From NCBI GenBank assembly GCA_015060735.1, contig SUXX01000002.1, positions 62,001 to 126,000 of the forward strand: a DNA stretch of 64,000 nt, in the 5' to 3' direction. The translations under genes and the position numbers were made by a program. Each line of letters begins with the position of its first letter. Positions within the stretch are counted from its first letter, which is position 1. This stretch comes from Bacteroides sp. Lineage in GTDB: Bacteria; Bacteroidota; Bacteroidia; Bacteroidales; Bacteroidaceae. Below, piece after piece: positions 1-9,380 of the stretch. The notes below the pieces were generated by a model. The model had not been told where the DNA came from. It searched no databases and worked only from the letters and a program-made list of their open reading frames with translations.

Positions 1-5
1 ATTTT

Positions 6-560
6 GTGGATGCTTGTAAAGAAATCAACCACATTATAAATTCTGATATTCTTTCTTTTCTCAACAATCCATTACCCATTTTACTTGAATTGTTGAATAA
101 TGGTTGTAAGGATGTAAGTCTTTACAGAAAATTAGGTGAAGTGTACAGAAAGAAATCCCAATTTAAGGATGCCTACCATTATTATTTGATTGCTGCAAAT
201 ATGGACGATATGCTTGCACAATTTGAACTTGCTGAATTATATTCCAATCCAAAATCCAGCTTCTACAACTTGAATGAAGCCGTTAAATGGCACCAAAAAG
301 CGGCAATTTCAGGCTGTCAGGAATCTATGTTTTGGTTGGGAAAGTTCTACTATGAGCCTGAAAATGCTTGTAGGGATGTGTTTAAATCCATTCAATATTT
401 GGAGAGTTTAGATAATGGATATGACTTCTTGGACGGTCCATATATGGCCGAGCATTGTATGATGCAGACTTCCATAATGTTGGAATATCTTTACAGAGAA
501 ATTGGAAATCTTGAAAAGTCAGACTATTATCAGAAAATCAATGAAGCAATATTTGATTGA
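6..560 (+). CDS. Sel1/TPR-like repeat protein (may be partial at 5' end of window)
   Basis: ORF track; 'DAYHYYLIAANMDDMLAQFELAELYSNP..EAVKWHQKAAISGCQESMFWLGKFY' resembles Sel1-like repeats. Confidence 0.7.
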   Translation: MDACKEINHIINSDILSFLNNPLPILLELLNNGCKDVSLYRKLGEVYRKKSQFKDAYHYYLIAANMDDMLAQFELAELYSNPKSSFYNLNEAVKWHQKAAISGCQESMFWLGKFYYEPENACRDVFKSIQYLESLDNGYDFLDGPYMAEHCMMQTSIMLEYLYREIGNLEKSDYYQKINEAIFD

Positions 561-897
561 CAAAATAACCATTCTATACCCTACATGTTATGAAGATATC
601 AAACATTTAGGATTAGGGGATATAGTAAAGGAGTTCATTTTAGATGATGAACAAATAGACTATTTTGAATATGCGAATACCCTGTTTGTATGTAATGGAA
701 ATTTGCCACCCAATAACGAACATTCTATTTTGTGTATCTACAAAGCCTGTTTTGGCGGTATATATTGCTTTACAAAAAATAGAAATTTGATAGGATTGGA
801 ACATGCTTGCAATGAAATCGAATATTACGGACACTTTAACCTTTATCCATATATAGAAGAAATATCTAACCCCTTAAATGCTTGGGTTGATGAATGA
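541..897 (+). CDS. hypothetical small acidic protein, overlaps upstream stop; start placed at internal ATG (MKQYLIDK)
   Basis: ORF 502..897; overlap with the preceding gene suggests translational coupling. Confidence 0.55.
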   Translation: MKQYLIDKITILYPTCYEDIKHLGLGDIVKEFILDDEQIDYFEYANTLFVCNGNLPPNNEHSILCIYKACFGGIYCFTKNRNLIGLEHACNEIEYYGHFNLYPYIEEISNPLNAWVDE

Positions 898-938
898 CGT
901 TCTATGTCCATTTTTATTTACTTATAAAACTATTATAA

Positions 939-1223
939 ATGAAAAATCCTGAAAATGAATTAGATGAGGATATTTTGTTCCCACAACCATTCAAAAAAAA
1001 CTTGCTGTTTGTTCGCGATAATTATGTCAATTTGTGGCAAGACTTATTGGATGGGGAAAACAATCCTAAATCCCAAAAATCTGAATTGATAAAGGTTACT
1101 TATATGGATTTGGAAAGCGGCCAAGAAAAGAAGAAATCTATGAGCCGTCAAGAACTGAAAGAATCAGGCTTTGATTGGGTAGATGATAGACAAGATATTG
1201 ATTCCTGTATTGTATTTGAATAA
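939..1223 (+). CDS. hypothetical protein
   Basis: 94-aa ORF, followed directly by a bidirectional hairpin. Confidence 0.55.
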   Translation: MKNPENELDEDILFPQPFKKNLLFVRDNYVNLWQDLLDGENNPKSQKSELIKVTYMDLESGQEKKKSMSRQELKESGFDWVDDRQDIDSCIVFE

Positions 1224-1252
1224 TGGGAGAGTTTTTGTAGGCTCTCCCATTA
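1221..1252. terminator. bidirectional terminator-like hairpin (taatgggagag/ctctcccatta)
   Basis: perfect 11-bp inverted repeat between convergent ORFs. Confidence 0.7.
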
Positions 1253-1258
1253 TAAATG

Positions 1259-1687
1259 TTAAAATAATTCCGTTGGTAGTGATTCTGCATATTCGTTGTC
1301 AATAATGCTTCTTACCTCACCTTTAATGCGTGCAATTATTCTGTTAATCAAGGTATCAGTCGTGTCGTTTTTATTAAACTTAAATCCAATATTAGCCATT
1401 CTTTTTTCACCATTAACAAACAACAATTCCAACTTTAAATTGCCTCTTTTTAAAAGACCTTTTCCCTTATACCCATTTTTAAATTTATAATGATGTAAAA
1501 TTTCAGGCTTTTGTTCCTGATTTCTCTTCCCTGCTTTTTTAACGTGTTCTTTTTGCTTGTCTTGAATTGTACAACGTTTTTTTTGTATTATACATTCAAT
1601 ATCGGAGTCTGGATGTTTTTGTTTTGCAACATCCATAAAACTGTACAAATCCAAAACATCTTCAAATTCTACTATCGTTTTTTTCAT
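1259..1687 (-). CDS. hypothetical basic protein
   Basis: 142-aa ORF, Lys-rich, no recognised domain. Confidence 0.6.
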   Translation of the reverse strand: MKKTIVEFEDVLDLYSFMDVAKQKHPDSDIECIIQKKRCTIQDKQKEHVKKAGKRNQEQKPEILHHYKFKNGYKGKGLLKRGNLKLELLFVNGEKRMANIGFKFNKNDTTDTLINRIIARIKGEVRSIIDNEYAESLPTELF

Positions 1688-1973
1688 TTTATCAAATACT
1701 TGCCTATACAGTATCAGGTTCTAATTAAAGACATATTTGACCTCTAAGTTATGAAAAATAATCAGTATAATAAATGTTCACTTTTATAATTTGTGAATAT
1801 TTTAGTCTTTCTTAGTACATAACAAATTGATATTGAATCGCTTATACATCCCCTTTAATACTTCCTTATTTTAATGCCAAAAAGAAATATTCATATTTGT
1901 TCTTCTCTGATTATAAATGAATAAATAACGTGGCTCTCTGACAATAAAAAAATCATAAAAAATCTCTGATTTT

Positions 1974-1999
1974 AAGGTGTACAGCAGTACACCTTTTTT
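1974..1999 (+). terminator. intrinsic terminator-like hairpin (aaggtgtac-AGCA-gtacacctt + T-run) ~55 bp upstream of ORF 2054
   Basis: 9-bp perfect stem, tetraloop, T6 tract. Confidence 0.7.
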
Positions 2000-2053
2000 A
2001 GTCATTTCATTTTAGGAAGAATATAATATTAAATAATTTAATCAGAGAAAATT

Positions 2054-3607
2054 ATGAATATTTTATTAAGCCGAGAAAGAATAGGAAATATTTTAGTATG
2101 TCACACTAAAAAAGGGTTTTCATCTAAACCTAAACAGAATGGATTTTACGGGAAAGTTTTAGTCGAAGAAGTTTCCTTTCCCAAATTCATTCAACTTATA
2201 AAGAACGGTCATTCTTTTAAGCAAGTTCCCGACATAGACTCCTTACAAAATAATGTAAGAGAAATAACAGAGAATGGGAAGAATCCAAGAATCAACGCAA
2301 ACAATATCAGAAAAGGAAACATTACCATGAACATTCTTCAAAGAAGATTGGTCATGCAATATTGTCAATTCCAAACCATCTTCTTTGATATTGATGAATG
2401 CAAAATTAACCACGAAGAATTAATCAAGAAACTTTCACTAAAGCCTAACCTCATATATGAGACTTTTTCATATACAGAAACAAATCGTAGATACAGACTT
2501 GTCTATATTTTGGATGCACCAATCAATACAGGTTTCTACAAATCGGTTTATTTGGCATTCAAAGAACAAATAAAAGATATTGTAGAAGATGATAAATGTG
2601 CAGAAAATCCAACACAGACTATTTTCGGAACTAACAACAATGTTTATGAGATTAATGATTTCTATTATCACATCAACACTTCCAACCTCAATTCCATTTA
2701 TTATGGGGATGTTGTTTTGAAGCAATACACGCCAAGTATAGTTGAAGAAAACTTCTACAATTATTGCATGACACATCCAATTCCCGAAATTGTAGAAAAA
2801 TATTCGACCAATAACAGAATTTACCATGAATGTATTGTTGACTGGAATTTCAACCAACACGATGTTATCAAACAAGACTTTGAATATAAGTGTATAGATG
2901 TAGAGTTTGAAACTCCCAACAATATAAACGACAAGTTTTGTATAAGCAATAAAGGTCTTTTAGCCTTACCTCATTTTGTCGGTAACAGAAAAAAACTTGT
3001 CGTCAATGACGGACGTAAAAGATATATTGAAAGGATTGCTCATTTATTGTTGTTGATGAATAAGGATCTTGTCATTGAAGACCTGATATATAATGTCCTT
3101 AAATGGTGCCAACAACATATATCATTCAATAAAAACAGGAATGAACACCTTTTAAACAACAAGATTATTGTAGAGAAATGCATATCCTGTTTCGACAATT
3201 TCAAGAACAATACAAGTAAGGATTATCTGAATTATTTGAAGATGTTAAGTGAGGAATATGTTTCGACAAAAAAGAAAGCAGTAAATCCTTACTATCAAGG
3301 ACTCCATTACAAGGACAACACTTTCTTTTATTGGAGACATTTCCAACATATTGATTTTGAAAAGTCTATTTCTTTATCTGAACTTGAAACAGAACTTTCC
3401 ACTATTAAAGTTCAAAGAAGAAAGTCTGAAAAATATAGAAGAGATAAAGGAAAAAAGAGAAATATATATAGTGGTTCTCGAAAAAATGAAATTATAGAAA
3501 TGGTTTTGAAAGGTCATTCCAACAAAGAAATTTCATTGAAATTTAATGTCAGTTCACAATATGTTTCCAAAATAAAGAATGAACTACATATCACCAAACA
3601 GAATTGA
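2054..3607 (+). CDS. primase-like (archaeo-eukaryotic primase/prim-pol type) protein with C-terminal HTH
   Basis: 'FFDIDE', 'LIYETFSYTETNRRYRLVYIL', 'DDKCAENPTQTIFG' match the pattern of plasmid/phage AEP-like primases; C-terminal 'IIEMVLKGHSNKEISLKFNVSSQYVSKIKNEL' is HTH-like; no Walker A helicase motif seen. Confidence 0.55.
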   Translation: MNILLSRERIGNILVCHTKKGFSSKPKQNGFYGKVLVEEVSFPKFIQLIKNGHSFKQVPDIDSLQNNVREITENGKNPRINANNIRKGNITMNILQRRLVMQYCQFQTIFFDIDECKINHEELIKKLSLKPNLIYETFSYTETNRRYRLVYILDAPINTGFYKSVYLAFKEQIKDIVEDDKCAENPTQTIFGTNNNVYEINDFYYHINTSNLNSIYYGDVVLKQYTPSIVEENFYNYCMTHPIPEIVEKYSTNNRIYHECIVDWNFNQHDVIKQDFEYKCIDVEFETPNNINDKFCISNKGLLALPHFVGNRKKLVVNDGRKRYIERIAHLLLLMNKDLVIEDLIYNVLKWCQQHISFNKNRNEHLLNNKIIVEKCISCFDNFKNNTSKDYLNYLKMLSEEYVSTKKKAVNPYYQGLHYKDNTFFYWRHFQHIDFEKSISLSELETELSTIKVQRRKSEKYRRDKGKKRNIYSGSRKNEIIEMVLKGHSNKEISLKFNVSSQYVSKIKNELHITKQN

Positions 3608-3710
3608 AGTAATAGTTTTAAAAATTTATAATTCAACTAACTACAACAATAATAAGCAACTTAATTCAGTTACATTTTATTGTAATAACACCTCTTTTCT
3701 TGACAATTAA

Positions 3711-3738
3711 AAAAAGGAACTTTTTAAAGTTCCTTTTT
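3711..3738. terminator. bidirectional hairpin aaaaaggaacttt/aaagttccttttt
   Basis: perfect inverted repeat between convergent ORFs. Confidence 0.65.
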
Positions 3739-4098
3739 GTTTAGAGTTAAAGTCAAATCTTGATAAAGATGTAGTTTTTTGTCTTCGTTAAAAAAGGAAT
3801 ACTTTTCGACTTTTTTAATGAATTTGAGGGCCTCGTTTTTAGTGTTTACAGAATAAAGATGTTTGTATTTTATATTGAATGGTTGATTTAATGTGATTGG
3901 ATAATTACGTCTTTTAGTGTTGAGACGAATTTTTTCGACAATAATAATGGTTAAATTATTGTTGATGTAAGTGTGAAAGACTTTATTTGGCTTTTTTTCA
4001 GGCAAGTCTTCAAGTTGTTCGCGAGTTGGGATGAATTTGTAGTAATCTACGATAAATTTTTCGTCAACATGTTGGTAAAGATTTTTCTTGTCTTCCAT
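3724..4098 (-). CDS. hypothetical protein, paralogue 1 of a tandem pair
   Basis: 124-aa ORF with clear similarity to ORF 4248..4628. Confidence 0.65.
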   Translation of the reverse strand: MEDKKNLYQHVDEKFIVDYYKFIPTREQLEDLPEKKPNKVFHTYINNNLTIIIVEKIRLNTKRRNYPITLNQPFNIKYKHLYSVNTKNEALKFIKKVEKYSFFNEDKKLHLYQDLTLTLNKKEL

Positions 4099-4158
4099 AT
4101 TTTTTTTGTATTAAAATTGAATAATTGTGAGTTTGGAAAACCAACCATGTTTTCCCTA

Positions 4159-4187
4159 ACTCTACTCCCTATATTGGGGAGTAGAGT
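4159..4187. promoter_or_regulatory. perfect 11-bp inverted repeat actctactccc-N7-gggagtagagt upstream of paralogue 1
   Basis: sequence inspection. Confidence 0.5.
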
Positions 4188-4247
4188 CTTTGATTATAAA
4201 TCTATACTTAAAGAATGTTAAATGTGGGCTTTGAAATTTAATGGTGT

Positions 4248-4628
4248 TTATTTTAGTTTTATGTTATTGATGTTGTATATGTGAAGTTGTTTTTTTGAGT
4301 CGAAAAAAGAAATTTTGTTTTCTTTTTTAAGATAAATGAGATTATTGTTTTTAGTGTTTTGTGATATGAGTCTTTGGTATTTAAATTTGAATATAGGATT
4401 AGGTGTAGTTGGTAAATGTTTTTTGTTTGGTTTGATTTTAGTAATAATGTAAATAGTAAAATTTTTAGTGAAAATATTAGGTCGTTTTTGGGATTGAAGT
4501 TTAAAGTAAAAGTCGTAGTAAGTATAAGTAAATGTTTTTAATGGAGTTAAAATTGAATAATTGATAATGAAATGGTTGGTTACTTCTTCAACTTTCTGAA
4601 TGTCAAAATACTTTTTCATATAAAACAA
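4248..4628 (-). CDS. hypothetical protein, paralogue 2, coding strand nearly G-free
   Basis: 126-aa ORF aligned by eye with ORF 3724..4098 (NTKN..KKLHLY / NTKN..KQLHIY). Confidence 0.65.
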   Translation of the reverse strand: MFYMKKYFDIQKVEEVTNHFIINYSILTPLKTFTYTYYDFYFKLQSQKRPNIFTKNFTIYIITKIKPNKKHLPTTPNPIFKFKYQRLISQNTKNNNLIYLKKENKISFFDSKKQLHIYNINNIKLK

Positions 4629-4867
4629 TTTTTAAAATTAATGATGTGAGGGATTTTCCCCCACCAAGCAAAGCGTTGTAGCAAAATGGATATGGTTTGA
4701 TTAGATTTTGTATCTTAAAGAATGTTAATTCGCGGTAGTAATGAGAAGTTTTGAGAGAATGAATCATTTTAAGCCTTTCTAAGCAAGGCTAATTCTGCCA
4801 TTGTAATTTATGGATTGAGGTGAAAATAGTTGAATAGAGAGCATAATAATATGCTTAGAAACGATAA

Positions 4868-4899
4868 AAGGTGGTACTTTTTACAGAAAGTACCACCTT
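4868..4899 (-). terminator. hairpin aaggtggtacttt-N6-aaagtaccacctt, probable terminator of the minus-strand gene ending at 5129
   Basis: 13-bp perfect stem; on the minus strand followed by TTTT. Confidence 0.65.
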
Positions 4900-5128
4900 A
4901 TTATTAGGGATGTTAAAACCTGTTTATAGGTTTGGGGTAGGGTTTAAAAATTTATAAGTGAGAGTCTAATTTTTTAAAACGCCTTGATGCGTGAGCTCGA
5001 TTTATTTATTGTTGTGTCGTGGCAGATTTTGATGATGGTAACAAATAAGGCACTATACATAATCTTGTGTAAATGTAGAATACGGGATTCAGAAATGAGT
5101 CTGGTATGGCGAATTCAACATGTTATTG

Positions 5129-6688
5129 CTATATTAAATTTAAAAAATCATCCAAAGTAGTATCTTCTCCAATACCCATTTTTTCTTTCAGACGAAGTTT
5201 CCGACGACTGACAGAGTTCTTGCTAATGCAATAAATATCCGACAAGCTCTGCAAAGAAACATGAATCCGAACCAAACAACAGAAATTGATTTCTTTGTCC
5301 GTTAAATCAGGAAAGGCTTTCTTCAGTTTACGGGTAAAATCAGCATATCCACTATCCAACATCAACCGTATCTCTGCCCAATCCGATTCGGATAAACGAA
5401 TGGGTTGCTCTTTTTCCGAAGTAGAAAGCTTCTCAAACACATGCATCCGCTTGAATAGTTCCTCACGCATCCGGGCATCCTTCTCCCTCATCAATGCTTC
5501 CCTTTCACGAAGTAAGCTCAATTCCTCTTGTTGTTTCAGAACAACATTTTCCTGTATCAAACGTTTACGTTCATTCACCCTTCTCTGGTGAATGTAATAG
5601 AACACAAAGCCACTTATCAGCACCAATACAAATAATGTCAATCCCAAAATAAGAATGATATGATTCTGACGCTCTACCTTCAGTTCATTCAGTTGGTTTC
5701 TAATCTTCAAGGCCTCGAAATCGTGAGTTTTTTTCTCGTTATTCAAAGAGAAAAAGATATCATTCCACACTCGTTGAGCATTGTGATACATACGGAAAGT
5801 CTCCCCATCGGAATGACGAGTCTTGGTTATTCCCCCCATCCGTTCGTAAGCCAGTGATGCGATGTAGTCATTGCCAGTTTCCGTGGCTATCCGATAGGAC
5901 TTCATCGCCGAATCAGGTTCATGCATCGCCGACCAATAATCGCCCTTTACCAAATGGTAATAAGGTACATCCGAACGGTTCATCCGCTGTCTAACTTCCA
6001 TCAAATATTCCGTTGCCTTGCGAACATCCTTTACATCGACAAGCATATTCAAGACCAAGCGATTCAAATAAAAGAGATTCTGAGTCGTATCCAGTTCCAT
6101 TGATTGGAGATAACAAACGATAGCCGAATCTGCCTGCCCATTCATATGATGGAGGATAGCCTGCTGCTCATAAGCATATCGGAGTTCCCATAGGTGAAGT
6201 TGCATCGCCGCCTCAATATAATGGAAAGCAGAATCAATTTCTCCCATCATCTTCTTGGCATGAAGTTTGTAGTTATACCATTTTGAAGAATCGCTCCGAG
6301 TCAACAGATAATGTTTCAAGTCATGAGCCAAAGAATCAACCTTCTGCCATTCGCTCAACTTATTGTAGTAATAATGTAACTCTATTTGCCGGCACCGAAA
6401 AGCCCGTTCATGTCCTATCGGATAACGTCGCTTCATGATACTGACAAAGGAATCTACTTGCTGCTTCCCGAGCGACATCAGATAGTTGTTCGATGCCATC
6501 ATGCGAAAATACTGATAGTCGATGCTTTCATCCGAAGTGAGCGATGCCGAATCTACCGACAACAGATAGTATTGCATACTGTCATAATCCACTCCCCACA
6601 AGGCCTCCACCTTGTCGAGATAGTATCGGTTGCCTCGACATCCCATCAAAAGCATACATACCAAGAATAAATACAACAGTTTTCGCAT
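5129..6688 (-). CDS. TPR lipoprotein-type regulator with TM segment, coiled coil and C-terminal HTH
   Basis: lipobox MLLMGC, TM 'IILILGLTLFVLVLISGFVFYYI', C-terminal 'LTDKEINFCCLVRIHVSLQSLSDIYCISKNSVSRRKLRLKEKMG'. Confidence 0.8.
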   Translation of the reverse strand: MRKLLYLFLVCMLLMGCRGNRYYLDKVEALWGVDYDSMQYYLLSVDSASLTSDESIDYQYFRMMASNNYLMSLGKQQVDSFVSIMKRRYPIGHERAFRCRQIELHYYYNKLSEWQKVDSLAHDLKHYLLTRSDSSKWYNYKLHAKKMMGEIDSAFHYIEAAMQLHLWELRYAYEQQAILHHMNGQADSAIVCYLQSMELDTTQNLFYLNRLVLNMLVDVKDVRKATEYLMEVRQRMNRSDVPYYHLVKGDYWSAMHEPDSAMKSYRIATETGNDYIASLAYERMGGITKTRHSDGETFRMYHNAQRVWNDIFFSLNNEKKTHDFEALKIRNQLNELKVERQNHIILILGLTLFVLVLISGFVFYYIHQRRVNERKRLIQENVVLKQQEELSLLREREALMREKDARMREELFKRMHVFEKLSTSEKEQPIRLSESDWAEIRLMLDSGYADFTRKLKKAFPDLTDKEINFCCLVRIHVSLQSLSDIYCISKNSVSRRKLRLKEKMGIGEDTTLDDFLNLI

Positions 6689-6720
6689 ATGGCTACAAAC
6701 TTACGATGTTTCTGTTGTAT

Positions 6721-8016
6721 TTACAAACCTCTTTTCAACTTTCCTATAAGAATATAATTGTTATCGTTCTCGCCAATGGTCCCTAAAAGAGATTTCATCT
6801 GCTCTTGCCTGTCGGCATCCAATTTATTCAATCCTTTTTCCAATCGTTCCATTAAAATAGCCGGTTCGATGTTAAGCGTATAATACCCGTTACTAAACTG
6901 AAAAGGCATGTATTGTATCGGAGCATTATCCAGATAGTCATTATTCACACGAAAGAAAGTTCCTTTTCGGGTTTCTTTATCCACCATAAAGAATGATTCT
7001 CCTTCCGTTTGATACGTATTGTCACCCACTTGTACAGGATTAGTCAATCCGACGACATAATGCCCAGGGAATTCATGATAATCATGTAGGGTAATATCCC
7101 TTTGTCCGAAATCTAACGTAAACTTCGGAAGAAGCTTACCACTTTCCATATTCAGATGATATAACGTATCTTTCCGCAATTCAAAAAACGTAAAAAGAGA
7201 AGCATCCAACGCATCCGAAGGAGTTTTAGAAGAATAAATTTCATTGCTGAAATCTGGCTTCACTCCCAAGTGGTTCATTGGTACTTCGTGAAGAAAGTTT
7301 CCTTCCATATCCTGTACCCATGCCACCACTGGCAGATAATTGAATGGAAGCAATATCACTGCCATCCGATTCTTTGCGGCATCTACTTTGAACTTTCCTT
7401 TGGGTACAATCAACTTCTCGTACTTCTTGTTCAACGGAATGTCCGAGAGATATTCTCCCCTCAAATTATATACAAGAATAGACTTGGCATTCCAAGGTAG
7501 AAGATAAATACGTTCCGCCTGTTCGTCTATCTGCATGTCATATACCATGGTATATTCACCCGGGCCTTGACCGATGCTTCCCACATTACCCACATACGAA
7601 CCGTCGCGTCGGAAAAGTTTACACGGCACATTCCCCGACCTGCCCACAAGGATATAATTATCGGATACAAGTACCGAACCTTGTCCTACCAAAGCCTCAT
7701 CCCTTGTGTCCAGCTTCACAACCTCGAAATCTTCCACCCAATAGCTCAACGGAAGATCAAGAGTGTCTTTAAGTAATCCCAGTTCGCATACAGTTACTTC
7801 CTGACCGTCCACTTCCACCGAATGTGCTACTACCGGCAATTCATCCACCATTGAATAGGTTATGAACTTGGCTTCTTTCTGCTTACGTTCATCGCCATGT
7901 GATTGCTTTCCTCCCGAACAGGCAGCCAATGCTATCGCCATCACTACCCAACCTGCTTGCTTCATGTTCATTTTTTGTTTCTTTCTATATATATTCTCTT
8001 GTTCTTCAGCATCCAT
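6721..8016 (-). CDS. 6-bladed beta-propeller lipoprotein (true start probably at internal MNMKQAGW/MKQAGW)
   Basis: lipobox ALAACS, 'GSIGQGPGEYTMVYDMQIDEQAERIYLL' typical of the family. Confidence 0.85.
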   Translation of the reverse strand: MDAEEQENIYRKKQKMNMKQAGWVVMAIALAACSGGKQSHGDERKQKEAKFITYSMVDELPVVAHSVEVDGQEVTVCELGLLKDTLDLPLSYWVEDFEVVKLDTRDEALVGQGSVLVSDNYILVGRSGNVPCKLFRRDGSYVGNVGSIGQGPGEYTMVYDMQIDEQAERIYLLPWNAKSILVYNLRGEYLSDIPLNKKYEKLIVPKGKFKVDAAKNRMAVILLPFNYLPVVAWVQDMEGNFLHEVPMNHLGVKPDFSNEIYSSKTPSDALDASLFTFFELRKDTLYHLNMESGKLLPKFTLDFGQRDITLHDYHEFPGHYVVGLTNPVQVGDNTYQTEGESFFMVDKETRKGTFFRVNNDYLDNAPIQYMPFQFSNGYYTLNIEPAILMERLEKGLNKLDADRQEQMKSLLGTIGENDNNYILIGKLKRGL

Positions 8017-8102
8017 AAGTTAATCATAAGTTATAATTAACTTTCCATTGCTTATGTTTACATGTTTTCTTCAGTATTCAACACACTTTTATTCCTGGAT
8101 TC

Positions 8103-9380
8103 TTATTTTTTCGGTTTTACAATCATCAGCATAGAATGCTTCTTTTCATCGAAGTCCCGAAAGAAATCCATCAATCGTTGCCGATGTGAAGAACTCTTAC
8201 AAACACCACTCCGCACCTGATAAGACTTTCCACCGTTCATTCTGCCTTCTTCATACAATGTTTTTGGACGAGTATTGTATTTACCTTGTTGTCCGCTCGC
8301 ATTCACCATGACAAGGTAATCCCCCGATTGGGAGCTAGGTGCAAAAGCAAGACCACCATCATAATCATTAAAGATACCGAAGTGCAATAGGCTTGCCTCT
8401 TTAAGTGCGGAGGTCAATTGGGAGTTTGTCCGATACAATTTCTTGTTGTTCTTATCATAAACCAAATAATTGGACAACATTTGACTATAACCGCCTATCT
8501 TGTACTCAACCAAATGAAAACGGGAAGTCTCGAAATGACGCACTGAATTCCACCCCTTGTCAATCATTTCTTGGACAAATTGATTGAAATCCTGTCCCGA
8601 ATACTCTAACCGATACTTCAAAGGGATTTTAGAAATCTTGTTTTCTACCATAACGGGATGAATGGTAGCATCTTTACGAACCTCATACAAAGTATCACTA
8701 TATGAAGGGTAATATCGACATCCATCTTCATTTCTGAACAAGCGATGATGCCAAATAGTATGGTGTACACGAACATCGATGGGTGGTTGATAAGGTTCCC
8801 GATTCTTCACTCGATGGATTATCTTTCCTTCACCATTAACAAAATAAAGTTCGTAGGGATTATAACCTACATTCATCATACTAATGGCAAACAATGTATC
8901 ACTCAATGCTACAAAATTCCGTCCATAAGTATCTATTTCAGACCCCAATCGGATGGTGGCTCGTTCCTTGCCATCAAAACCATATTTCTTAATAATTCTA
9001 TCCCTGAAATTGTACAAATAGAAACTCGCCCCTTCGGGTAACACATCTAGGCATCCTAGTTTTTCCGGTAACTGATACAATAGTTTACCATCCACATCGA
9101 AAGCCATCACCGCCTGATTATCATACACCAAAATTAAACTATCCAAATAATTCACTTGGCAATCATCTGTCAATCCGGGATGTTCCAAACGGACATAAAA
9201 CAGGGTATCTACCAATTCACTCAGTCTCAGGGTATCTTTTTCTTCAGGATAATCAGTAGGCAAAGTTATGGCTCCATATCCTAAAGTATTTTGCCCCGCT
9301 TCTTCAAATGCCTGTATGGATGAATTAGAGCAAGATAATAGAACGTACATCAAGAAGAAGAATAGGATGGACTTTTTCAT
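8103..9380 (-). CDS. 6-bladed beta-propeller lipoprotein
   Basis: lipobox VLLSCS; propeller-like repeats; adjacent to the similar ORF 6721..8016. Confidence 0.8.
   Translation of the reverse strand: MKKSILFFFLMYVLLSCSNSSIQAFEEAGQNTLGYGAITLPTDYPEEKDTLRLSELVDTLFYVRLEHPGLTDDCQVNYLDSLILVYDNQAVMAFDVDGKLLYQLPEKLGCLDVLPEGASFYLYNFRDRIIKKYGFDGKERATIRLGSEIDTYGRNFVALSDTLFAISMMNVGYNPYELYFVNGEGKIIHRVKNREPYQPPIDVRVHHTIWHHRLFRNEDGCRYYPSYSDTLYEVRKDATIHPVMVENKISKIPLKYRLEYSGQDFNQFVQEMIDKGWNSVRHFETSRFHLVEYKIGGYSQMLSNYLVYDKNNKKLYRTNSQLTSALKEASLLHFGIFNDYDGGLAFAPSSQSGDYLVMVNASGQQGKYNTRPKTLYEEGRMNGGKSYQVRSGVCKSSSHRQRLMDFFRDFDEKKHSMLMIVKPKK

Noticed and set aside
2468-2875. 135-aa minus-strand ORF opposite the primase-like gene
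   Set aside because: No independent evidence; hydrophobic shadow translation of an AT-rich gene.
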